From Variovorax sp. RA8 (GTDB lineage Bacteria; Pseudomonadota; Gammaproteobacteria; Burkholderiales; Burkholderiaceae_C), in contig NZ_LR594662.1 of the NCBI RefSeq assembly GCF_901827175.1, positions 4,278,001 to 4,342,000 on the forward strand: a stretch of 64,000 nt of DNA, read 5' to 3'. Positions 18,319 through 25,713 of the stretch are shown piece after piece. Both the position numbers and the translations under genes were made by a program. Within the stretch, counting starts at the first letter, position 1; each line of letters begins with the position of its first letter. The notes under the pieces were generated by a model. That model searched no databases. It saw only the letters and a list, made by a program, of their open reading frames with translations, and was not told the origin of the DNA.

Positions 18319-19037
18319 CGGACGCGGTGGCCTTGCAGCGCGACGGCGAGGTCTGGACCTTGACGCTCGCGCGCCCGGAGAAGCGCAACGCGCTCTCGTC
18401 GCAGCTCGTCGAGGAGTTGATCGACCTCGTGCAACGCGCGCCTGCGGAGGGCGCGAAGGTGCTCGTGCTGCGCGGCGAAGGCAGGAACTTCAGCGCCGGC
18501 TTCGATTTTTCCGAAGTGGAACAACAGACCGAAGGCGATCTCCTGCTGCGTTTCGTGCGCGTTGAGATGCTGCTTCAGGCGGTCGCCTCCTCGCCCTGCC
18601 TGACCGTGGCACTCGCGCACGGGCGCACCTTCGGCGCCGGCGTGGACCTCGTGGCTGCATGCCGGCAGCGCCATGCCACCGCTGACACCAGCTTCCGCAT
18701 GCCGGGACTGAAGTTCGGCCTCGTCCTTGGGACACGCCGCTTCGGCGAGATCGTCGGGCGCGAGCACGCAGCGTCGTTGCAGGAAGAAGCCGCGACTTTC
18801 GACGCGCCGCGCGCGGTGCAACTCGGCTTCCTGCATGGAATCGCGGAGCAGGCGGACTGGCCTGCGGTCGTGGAGCAGGCCCGCACCAAGGCGTCGGCGC
18901 TGCCGGCGTGGAGCCGCAATGCACTGTACGAAGTGTTGTCGACGCGCGAAGCGGACAACGACCTGGCCTGGCTCGTGCGTTCCGCCGCGCGGCCGGGATT
19001 GAAACAGCGGATCGCGGACTACCTCCGCTCCAACTAG
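18315..19037 (+). CDS. Enoyl-CoA hydratase/isomerase (crotonase) family protein
   Basis: The 240-residue crotonase-fold protein overlaps the CoA-transferase gene by four bases. The N-terminal oxyanion segment ARPEKRNALSSQLVEEL and EGRNFSAGFDFSEVE are conserved. The second site reads AHGRTFGAGVDLVAACRQRHA, with RMPGLKFGLVLGTRR downstream. The two glutamates of classical enoyl-CoA hydratase are not obvious: the position after GAG carries Val-Asp, so isomerase, hydrolase or C-C lyase chemistry is possible. It acts on a CoA thioester in Operon C. Confidence 0.85.
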   Translation: MTDAVALQRDGEVWTLTLARPEKRNALSSQLVEELIDLVQRAPAEGAKVLVLRGEGRNFSAGFDFSEVEQQTEGDLLLRFVRVEMLLQAVASSPCLTVALAHGRTFGAGVDLVAACRQRHATADTSFRMPGLKFGLVLGTRRFGEIVGREHAASLQEEAATFDAPRAVQLGFLHGIAEQADWPAVVEQARTKASALPAWSRNALYEVLSTREADNDLAWLVRSAARPGLKQRIADYLRSN

Positions 19038-19048
19038 AAGGAAAGAAC

Positions 19049-19885
19049 ATGGGCAGTGGATTCGGCGCTTCCGGCAAGCAGCTGGGATTGAAGGAACTGG
19101 TGGCGAAGGTGCCCGACGGCGCCTCGCTTGCGCTTGGCGGCAGCTTCCTGCACCGCGGGCCGTTCGCGTTCGTCCGCGAACTCATCAGGCAGGGCAAGAC
19201 GGACCTGGAAATCATCAAGCAGTCGCCCGGCTATGACATCGACATCCTCTGCCGCGCCGGCGCCGTGAAGAAGGTGCGTGCGGGCATCGTGGCAATGGAA
19301 GGCAATTTCGGCCTGGCACCGTACTACCGCCGCGCCATCGAGACCGGCGCAGCAAGGCTCGAGGAGCATGCCTGTGCCAGCCTCACCGCAGGCCTGCGCG
19401 CTGCGGCCTTCGGCATTCCCTTCCAGCCCTGCGGCGGACTGCACGGCAGCGACATCCCTGCGCTGAACGGCTGGAAGTGCCTGGAAGACCCGTACGGCGC
19501 AGGGGGGCCCGTATGGGTGGTCCCGGCGATCCGTCCGGACTTCGCGGTGCTCCACGCGAGCGAGGTCGATGCGCAGGGCAACGTGCGCGTGGCCGGCACG
19601 CACCACTGGGACCGCATCATGAGCCGCGCTGCCGGCAGCGTGCTGGTGGTCGCCGAGAAGCTGGTCGACACCGCCGTCTTCACGGGCCAGCCGGAAGCGA
19701 CCCTGGTACCGCACTTCATGGTCGAGGCCTTTGCCGTCGTGCCGCACGGCGCCTGGCCGGGCTCCTGCTGGCCGTCGTACGAGATCGACTATCCGGCGGT
19801 GGAGGCCTACCTGCCGCCAGGCGAGGACGTGCTCGCCGCGCACATGGCGAAGGCGCCCGAAGCGATGGAGGCAAGCCATGTCTGA
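19049..19885 (+). CDS. CoA-transferase-fold subunit A (IpdA-like)
   Basis: The 278-residue protein starts at 19049 behind AGAAGGAAAG. It is a class I CoA-transferase alpha-type subunit: SLALGGSFLHRGPFAFVRELIRQ, then DILCRAGAVKKVRAGIVAMEG and LEEHACASLTAGLRAAAFGIPF. To my eye it is closest to IpdA of the steroid-ring hydrolase IpdAB rather than to acetate/3-oxoacid CoA-transferases. In that enzyme a glutamate of subunit A near residue 105 is catalytic, and Glu105/Glu106 stand here at the same point. It overlaps subunit B by 8 bases and should form a heterodimer or heterotetramer with it. Hydrolytic C-C cleavage of a cyclic beta-diketone-like CoA thioester is therefore a candidate reaction. Confidence 0.8.
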   Translation: MGSGFGASGKQLGLKELVAKVPDGASLALGGSFLHRGPFAFVRELIRQGKTDLEIIKQSPGYDIDILCRAGAVKKVRAGIVAMEGNFGLAPYYRRAIETGAARLEEHACASLTAGLRAAAFGIPFQPCGGLHGSDIPALNGWKCLEDPYGAGGPVWVVPAIRPDFAVLHASEVDAQGNVRVAGTHHWDRIMSRAAGSVLVVAEKLVDTAVFTGQPEATLVPHFMVEAFAVVPHGAWPGSCWPSYEIDYPAVEAYLPPGEDVLAAHMAKAPEAMEASHV

Positions 19886-20609
19886 ATGGTCCGGCTTCTC
19901 CTTCATCGTCACGAATCTCGCGCGCTTCATCCGCCCCGACGAGATCACCTTCAGCGGTGTCAACTCGACCATGCCGATGCTGGCGTGCCTGCTCGCCAGG
20001 CGCGCCTACGACTTCGACTTCACCTACATCAACGTGGCCGGCGGCGTGGACCCGGTGCCCTCCAAGATTCCTCTGTCGAGCTCGGATCCCGTGCTGGCCG
20101 AGCAGTCCGCCTCCATCTTCGCGAACGAGGACTTCTACGACCTCTGCACCCGCGGCCGCATGGACCTCACCTTCCTGGGCGCCGCGCAGATCGACGGCGA
20201 GGGGTGTGCCAACAACTCCGTCATCGGCGACTGGCACCGGCCCAAGGTGCGGCTGCCGGGCGGCGGCGGGGGCGCCGTCATGCTCCCGACGGCGAAGCGC
20301 TCCTGCACCTGGCGCACCGAACATTCGAAGCGCACGCTGGTGGAGAAGCTCGACTTCCGCACCTCCTGGGGCGGGTTCCATGGCGTCGTGACGCCGATCG
20401 CCGTCTTCTTGAAGCGGGATGGGCGCCTCGCGCTGCAGTCTTGGCATCCCGAGGCCAGCCTGCAGGAAGTGCGGGAGCGCACCGGATTCGACTTCGACGC
20501 CACGGGTGCAGCTCCCGCCGCGCCGCCCACGCAGCGCGAGAGCGAAGCCTTGGCATCGCTGGACCCGGCAGGGCAGTTCGAACGCGATGCGGCGGTGAAG
20601 CTGCGATGA
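19878..20609 (+). CDS. CoA-transferase-fold subunit B (IpdB-like)
   Basis: The 243-residue partner of subunit A has RGRMDLTFLGAAQIDGEGCANNS, followed by WHRPKVRLPGGGGGA and TEHSKRTLVEKLDF. These are the CoA-transferase beta fold. The catalytic-glutamate motif expected in true CoA-transferase beta subunits (E-S/N-G type) is not seen; the equivalent stretch near residues 60-72 reads VPSKIPLSSSDPV. This loss is what sets IpdB-like proteins apart. It overlaps both neighbours (8 bases before, ATGA after), so translation is coupled. Confidence 0.8.
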   Translation: MSEWSGFSFIVTNLARFIRPDEITFSGVNSTMPMLACLLARRAYDFDFTYINVAGGVDPVPSKIPLSSSDPVLAEQSASIFANEDFYDLCTRGRMDLTFLGAAQIDGEGCANNSVIGDWHRPKVRLPGGGGGAVMLPTAKRSCTWRTEHSKRTLVEKLDFRTSWGGFHGVVTPIAVFLKRDGRLALQSWHPEASLQEVRERTGFDFDATGAAPAAPPTQRESEALASLDPAGQFERDAAVKLR

Positions 20610-22105
20610 GCGAAGCGGCTGCAGCGCACCTGCTGGAGGTCTTCCAGGCAGGCTGGATCGATCCCTCCCGCGCATCGTCGCTCGCGCTGCAGGACGAGCG
20701 TCGCAGCTACACGTATGCCGAGCTCCACGAGGCGGTCGGCCGCTGCGCCGGCTGGCTGCACGGCGCCGGCGTACGCCATGGCGACCGGGTCGCGCTCGCC
20801 ATGGGCCGCTCGGCCGAGCTCGCGATCTGCATCCTGGGAGTCATGGCGGCGGGCGCCTGCCCCTGTCCGCTGGAGCCGAGGCTGGGCGAGGAAGAAGCAA
20901 GGCGGCGTACCCAGGTCGCTGGCATTCGCTGGATCGTCGCGGATGCGGCGAACGCCGGCGAGGGCGAGGTCGCCGGCATTCCAACCGAGCACCGCCTCGC
21001 TTTCGAAGCGGTGCCGCGCAGCGCACCCTTCTGGACCCGCGATCTCGCGCCGGAAAGCGACGGCTTCCTGCTCTTCACCTCGGGCAGCAGCGGCAAGCCG
21101 AAAGGCGTGCTGCAGAACCACCGCGGCATGCTGACCAACGCGCTGGGCGTGATCCGCCACACCGGGCTGACGCCTGCCGACAGGCTGCTGCACATCATGC
21201 CGATGCACCACACGAACGGCGTGAACAACCAGTTGCTGGCACCGCTCGCGGCCGGCAGCGCCATCGTGCTGGCTCCCCGCTTCAAGGCGGAGCAGATGCC
21301 CGAGCTGATGGCCGCCGCGCAGCCGACGATCTTGACCGGCGTCCCGACGATGTTCGCGCGGATGCTGCCGCTGGACTTCCCGCCATCATCGCTCGCCTCG
21401 CTGCGCATGATGCGCTGTGGGTCCGCGCCGATCACGGAAGAACTGCACCGGCGCATCGAGGACAAGTTCGGCCTGCCGCTGGTGATTTCGTACGGCTTGT
21501 CCGAGGCGACCTGCACGTCGACGATGAATCCGCCAGAACGACGCAAGATCGGCTCCGTGGGCACGCCGCTTCAGGGCCAGTCGGCCTTCCTGCGCGGCGC
21601 GGACGGCGAACGGGTCGGCAAGCCCGGCGTGGATGGAGAGATCTGCATTTCCGGGCCGAGCCTCATGACGGGCTATCTCGTGGACGGCGGGAATGGCGTT
21701 GCGCAGTCGCCGGGTGGGGAGCTGCGCACCGGCGACCTGGGGCGCTTCGACGAAGACGGCTACCTGTTCATCACCGGACGTTTGAAGGACGTCATCATCC
21801 GCGGAGGCGAGAACCTCTCGCCCCACCTGATCGAGGAAGCGATTGCCGCAGTGCCCGGGGTGGCGGCCTGCTGTGTCGTGGGGACGGCCCACGCGGACCT
21901 GGGCGAAGTTCCCGTCGCGGTCATCGTGCGGCAGCACAGTCCCGAAGGTGCGCAGCTGGAAGGCGAAACGATCCGGCGCGCGGTGGCCGCGCGCCTGTCG
22001 CCGATCCACCAGCCGGCCGCGACGCACTTCGTCGAATCGCTGCCCGAGAACGGAACAGGCAAGGTCGACCGCCGCCGGGTGAAGGAGAACGTGGCCGCCC
22101 TGTGA
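20606..22105 (+). CDS. AMP-forming acyl-CoA ligase/synthetase
   Basis: The 499-residue ANL-family enzyme starts at an ATG overlapping the previous stop. The ATP loop is LLFTSGSSGKPKGVLQNH, A5 is ISYGLSEATCTST, the hinge motif is LRTGDLGRFDEDGYLFITGR, and the catalytic lysine is in ENGTGKVDRRRVKE near the C-terminus. All motifs are intact. It makes an acyl-CoA from a free acid, ATP and CoA, presumably the entry step of Operon C. MPMHHTNGVNNQLLAPL forms the acyl pocket region; the substrate cannot be read from it. It is the last gene of the operon. Confidence 0.92.
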   Translation: MSEAAAAHLLEVFQAGWIDPSRASSLALQDERRSYTYAELHEAVGRCAGWLHGAGVRHGDRVALAMGRSAELAICILGVMAAGACPCPLEPRLGEEEARRRTQVAGIRWIVADAANAGEGEVAGIPTEHRLAFEAVPRSAPFWTRDLAPESDGFLLFTSGSSGKPKGVLQNHRGMLTNALGVIRHTGLTPADRLLHIMPMHHTNGVNNQLLAPLAAGSAIVLAPRFKAEQMPELMAAAQPTILTGVPTMFARMLPLDFPPSSLASLRMMRCGSAPITEELHRRIEDKFGLPLVISYGLSEATCTSTMNPPERRKIGSVGTPLQGQSAFLRGADGERVGKPGVDGEICISGPSLMTGYLVDGGNGVAQSPGGELRTGDLGRFDEDGYLFITGRLKDVIIRGGENLSPHLIEEAIAAVPGVAACCVVGTAHADLGEVPVAVIVRQHSPEGAQLEGETIRRAVAARLSPIHQPAATHFVESLPENGTGKVDRRRVKENVAAL

Positions 22106-22157
22106 CCGGTGGGCCGAGAGGGCGCACCTTCCTTCTTGGCGAGGCCGGCGGAGCTGC

Positions 22158-22173
22158 TGAGAGTATATTCAGG
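22158..22173. promoter_or_regulatory. Imperfect copy of the FadR-type operator, before the regulator gene
   Basis: This 16-base site shares 11 positions with the perfect palindrome at 22944-22959. The right part TATATTCAGGCGC (22164-22176) matches 12 of 13 bases of TATATTCAAGCGC there. It lies 25 bases before the chosen ATG of the GntR-family gene, where it would serve for autoregulation. Confidence 0.5.
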
Positions 22174-22197
22174 CGCCCCGGCCGCCCCTGTTTCACC

Positions 22198-22914
22198 ATG
22201 CCCAAGCTGCACACCACGTCCCGCCGCCCGCCTTCCCGCTCGGCACGGCCCGCACGCAGCGAAGGCGCAGACACGCGCGGCGACACGCTGGCGGACCAGG
22301 CATACCAGAAGCTGCGCCATGCACTGATGACCGGCGCCCTCCTGCCCGAGCAGGTGTTGACCGTGCGCGGCATGGCCGAGGATTTCGGAGTCAGCCTGAC
22401 GCCCGTGCGCGAGGCGGTGCAGCGACTGGTCGTCGAACAGGGCCTCGAAGTGGTCAATGGGCGCATCATCCGCGTGCCGCGCCTGGGCATCGAGACCTAC
22501 CGTGAGATCCTCAAGATCCGCATGGAACTCGAATGCCTCGCAGCCAAGGAGGCTGCGCCCCGCATCACGAACGAGGAGATCGAGCGGTTGGACGGCGTGA
22601 TGCAGGCGCATCTCGCGGCGATCCAGGCGGGCGATGCGCACGAGACCTTGGTCCGGAACACGGATTTCCATCTTTCAATATATCGAGCTTCGGGCCAATC
22701 CATCCTGGTGCGGATCATCGAGGGGCTGTGGCTTCGTGTGGGGCCCACGCTCAACCTCCTGTTCCCTCAGTACTGCGGGAGCCTTACCGGCCACGAGACG
22801 CACCTGGTGGCCATGGACGCGCTGCGCCGCCGCGACGGCGACGCGCTCGGGCAGGCGATGCGCGACGACCTGACGCACGGCTCCCGATACCTGATCCGGC
22901 TGCTCAAACCTTGA
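22198..22914 (+). CDS. GntR-family regulator, FadR subfamily (FCD ligand domain)
   Basis: The start at 22198 gives 238 residues; an in-frame GTG at 22102 would extend the protein back over the operator and the previous gene's stop. The winged helix (about residues 30-95) includes LADQAYQKLRHALMTGALLPEQ and LTPVREAVQRLVVEQGLE. The helical FCD domain follows, with MELECLAAKEAAPRIT and NTDFHLSIYRASGQS. It is placed between Operon C and the ABC transporter operon, each with a related AT-rich site nearby, so it probably controls the downstream transporter and itself. Confidence 0.9.
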   Translation: MPKLHTTSRRPPSRSARPARSEGADTRGDTLADQAYQKLRHALMTGALLPEQVLTVRGMAEDFGVSLTPVREAVQRLVVEQGLEVVNGRIIRVPRLGIETYREILKIRMELECLAAKEAAPRITNEEIERLDGVMQAHLAAIQAGDAHETLVRNTDFHLSIYRASGQSILVRIIEGLWLRVGPTLNLLFPQYCGSLTGHETHLVAMDALRRRDGDALGQAMRDDLTHGSRYLIRLLKP

Positions 22915-22943
22915 GATTTGGCTCCTTGCGGGTTTTGGAGTAT

Positions 22944-22959
22944 CTTGAATATATTCAAG
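22944..22959. promoter_or_regulatory. Perfect 16-bp palindromic operator before the ABC transporter operon
   Basis: CTTGAATATATTCAAG reads the same on both strands and lies about 75 bases before the transporter start at 23033. TATATT inside it resembles a -10 box and TTGCGG at 22926-22931 could be its -35 with an 18-base spacer, so a bound repressor would block initiation. The adjacent FadR-type regulator is the natural binder. Confidence 0.65.
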
Positions 22960-23032
22960 CGCTCTAAACTCTTGGGCGTGCCGGCCGCAAGGCGGCTCCG
23001 CTCCCCTCCGCCATCCAGGAAAGGCCGTCCGA

Positions 23033-24076
23033 ATGAAGCTCAACCTCTCTCGCCGCGAGTTCCACCTCACGGCCGCCCACATGTTGCTCGCATCGTCCGC
23101 GGGCAGCGCCCTCTTCGGTGCCACAACACCCGCGTTCGCCCAGTCGCGCTCGGTCAAGCTCGGCACATTCGGGGCCATCGACGCGCAGAACTACATCCGC
23201 GCGAAGAACATGTCGGCCAAGACATTCGGCGCAGGCGTCAGCAGCGATTTCGTGACCGTGCGCGCGGGCTCCGAGGTGATCTCGGCCATGGCCGGCGGTA
23301 GCCTGGACATGTGCAACATCGGCTCCAGCCCGATGATGGTGGGCTATGCGAACGGCTTGAAGGCTTCGATGGTGTACGTCTACAAGAACATCGTCGACAG
23401 CGAGTGCCTGGTGGTGCAGGGCGGCTCCGGCATCACGAGCGTGGCCGACCTCAAGGGCAAGAAGATCGGCCTGCCCTTCAACACCTCGGTGCATTTCGCG
23501 GCAGTGGCTGCGCTCAAGTTCGCGGGGCTGGGCCTCGGCGACGTGCAGCTCATCAACATGCGCGCCGACCAGATCGCCTCCGCCTGGCAGCGCCGCGAGA
23601 TCGACGCGAGCTACATCTGGGTGCCCGTGCTGCCGCGCCTGACGCAGGACGGCGGCAAGATCATCTTCAAGACCGGCGATCTGAACCAGAAGAACCTGCT
23701 GATCTTCGACGGCCTGCTGGTGCGCGACGAGTTCAAGCAGAAGTCGCCGGACCTTGTGCTCGCCTTCCTCAAGGACTACGAGCAGATCGCGCGCAGCTTC
23801 AAGCAGGACCCGAAGGACGCGGTCGAGACCATGACCAGGTTCCTCAACGTCGACGAGGCCACTGTCATGCGCTCGCTCAACACCTTCTATCCCGTACCTG
23901 CCAGCGAGCAGCTCAGCAGCCGCTGGATGGGCAAACCGGGCGAGAAGGACACCGGCGTGCAGAAGACGCTGCAGACGCAGGCGCAATTCCTGCTCGAGTC
24001 CGGCCAGATCTCGGCGATGCCCAAGGACGTGGGCGGGCTCGTCGATTCGAGCTTCGTCGCCAAGATGGCCGGCTGA
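23033..24076 (+). CDS. ABC transporter substrate-binding protein, taurine/sulfonate/nitrate (NitT/TauT) family
   Basis: The 347-residue precursor has a twin-arginine-type signal (LSRREFHLTAAHMLLASSAGSAL) cleaved near PAFAQ. The mature protein opens SVKLGTFGAIDAQNYIRAK and contains VRAGSEVISAMAGGSLDMCNIGSSP and TSVADLKGKKIGLPFNTSVHF, the usual SsuA/TauA-type layout. The family takes up sulfonates, taurine, thiamine precursors and other compounds, so the ligand is open. It leads an operon with its ATPase and permease and is preceded by a perfect palindrome. Confidence 0.9.
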   Translation: MKLNLSRREFHLTAAHMLLASSAGSALFGATTPAFAQSRSVKLGTFGAIDAQNYIRAKNMSAKTFGAGVSSDFVTVRAGSEVISAMAGGSLDMCNIGSSPMMVGYANGLKASMVYVYKNIVDSECLVVQGGSGITSVADLKGKKIGLPFNTSVHFAAVAALKFAGLGLGDVQLINMRADQIASAWQRREIDASYIWVPVLPRLTQDGGKIIFKTGDLNQKNLLIFDGLLVRDEFKQKSPDLVLAFLKDYEQIARSFKQDPKDAVETMTRFLNVDEATVMRSLNTFYPVPASEQLSSRWMGKPGEKDTGVQKTLQTQAQFLLESGQISAMPKDVGGLVDSSFVAKMAG

Positions 24077-24079
24077 CGA

Positions 24080-24904
24080 ATGGCGAAGGCAGACCCCGAC
24101 AAACGCTCTCCCAAGGTCCGCTTCGAACAGGTCAGCAAGCGCTTCGGCACGGGGGCCGATGCCGTGCAAGCTCTGGAGCCGATCTCGCTGGACATCGACG
24201 AAGGCGAATTCACCTGCCTGCTGGGGCCTTCGGGCTGCGGCAAGAGCACGCTGCTCAACATCCTGGCCGGCTTCGAGCAGCCGACCACCGGCCAGGCGCT
24301 GATGGACGCCCTGCCCGTGCGCGGACCCGATCCGCGGCGCGGCGTGGTGTTCCAGCAAGGCGCGCTCTTCACCTGGATGAGCGTGCGCGACAACGTGGCC
24401 TTCGGCCCCCTGGCCACCGGCAAGACGGGGGACGAAGCGGCGCGCATCGCCGCGCGGTACCTCGAGATGGTCGGGCTCACCGGCTTTGCCAAGCGCTACC
24501 CATACGAACTCTCCGGCGGCATGCAGCAGCGAGTGGGCATCGCCCGCGCGCTGGCGAACGACCCGGAGATCTTGCTGATGGACGAGCCCTTCGCCGCGCT
24601 CGATGCGCAGACGCGCGAACTGCTGCAGGAAGAAATCCGGCGCATCTGGCATGAGACCCGCAAGACCGTGCTGTGGATCACGCACAGCATCGACGAGGCG
24701 CTGTTCCTCGCCACGCACATCGTGGTGATGTCGGCGCGACCTGGCCGCATCAAGGCGAGCTTCCGCCCGCCGTTCGCGCAAAGCGCCGATCCGGCGGTGG
24801 TTGCGAGCCCGGAATTCGCGCGCATGAAGGCCGAGATCTTTGGCCTGCTGCGCGAGGAGGCCCTGACCGCCCAGCAGCAGGAAAGCAAGGAGCACACGCG
24901 ATGA
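24080..24904 (+). CDS. ABC transporter ATP-binding protein (SsuB/TauB-like)
   Basis: The 274-residue ATPase begins three bases after the binding-protein stop. Walker A is GPSGCGKST, the signature is LSGGMQQRVGIARALA, and Walker B is ILLMDEPFAALDAQTR with VLWITHSIDEAL beyond. These match the taurine/sulfonate/nitrate transporter branch. It energises the permease encoded next, whose ATG overlaps this stop (ATGA at 24901-24904). Confidence 0.93.
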   Translation: MAKADPDKRSPKVRFEQVSKRFGTGADAVQALEPISLDIDEGEFTCLLGPSGCGKSTLLNILAGFEQPTTGQALMDALPVRGPDPRRGVVFQQGALFTWMSVRDNVAFGPLATGKTGDEAARIAARYLEMVGLTGFAKRYPYELSGGMQQRVGIARALANDPEILLMDEPFAALDAQTRELLQEEIRRIWHETRKTVLWITHSIDEALFLATHIVVMSARPGRIKASFRPPFAQSADPAVVASPEFARMKAEIFGLLREEALTAQQQESKEHTR

Positions 24905-25713
24905 GCACCGCGGCATCCCCAGGGGCGCGCAAGGGCCGCTCGCGCTGGATCAATCTCGGCTCCTTCGCTGCGCTGCTGCTGCTGTGGTTTCTCATCACCG
25001 CGCCGCTGGTGGAGGGCAAGCCCCTCGTGGCGCCGTTGTTCCTGCCGTCGCCGGTCTCGGTCTGGCAGAGCTTCCTGCAGCTCATGCAGAACGGCTACCA
25101 GGGCAAGACGCTTGCGCACCACGTGGGCATCAGCCTCTTCCGGTTCGGGCTGGCCTTCGGGCTCACGGTGCTGGTCGCCGTGCCGCTGGGCCTGTGGATG
25201 GGCATGAACGAGACGGTCAAGGCCGTGCTGGACCCGCCGATCGAGATCTCGCGGCCCATGCCCAAGCTCGCGCTGCTGCCGCTGCTGATCATCTGGTTCG
25301 GCATCGGCGAGGTCGCGAAGATCGTGATCATCGTGCTGGCACTGTTCCCGATCCTCTCGATCAGCGCGATGCAGGCGGTGCGCGGCGTGGGCGTGCGCAA
25401 GGTCCAGGCCGCGATGGCGCTCGGCGCCTCGCGCAGCATGATCTTCCGCCGCGTGATCTTTCCCGCGAGCCTTCCCGGCATCTTCACCAGCATCCGCGTG
25501 AGCATCGGCATCGGCGTGACGATGCTGGTGGGCGCCGAGATGATCGCCACCAACGCGGGCATCGCCTACATGGCTATGTCGGCGTCGGATTTCCTGCTCA
25601 CCAACGTCGTGATCGTCGGCGCCCTGATCATGGCCGTGCTGGGCTATGCGCTCGACCTGCTGGCGCGCGCGCTCGAGAACAAGGTCGTCCACTGGGGCGG
25701 CCGCGAAGGATGA
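24901..25713 (+). CDS. ABC transporter permease (SsuC/TauC-like)
   Basis: The 270-residue membrane protein has about six helices, the first LGSFAALLLLWFLITAPL. The cytoplasmic coupling loop is AAMALGASRSMIFRRVIFPASLPGIF, the EAA motif typical of this family. LVGAEMIATNAGIAYMAMSA follows. It forms the inner-membrane channel of the transporter. Its stop overlaps the start of the PLP enzyme gene (ATGA at 25710-25713), tying transport and metabolism together. Confidence 0.93.
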   Translation: MSTAASPGARKGRSRWINLGSFAALLLLWFLITAPLVEGKPLVAPLFLPSPVSVWQSFLQLMQNGYQGKTLAHHVGISLFRFGLAFGLTVLVAVPLGLWMGMNETVKAVLDPPIEISRPMPKLALLPLLIIWFGIGEVAKIVIIVLALFPILSISAMQAVRGVGVRKVQAAMALGASRSMIFRRVIFPASLPGIFTSIRVSIGIGVTMLVGAEMIATNAGIAYMAMSASDFLLTNVVIVGALIMAVLGYALDLLARALENKVVHWGGREG

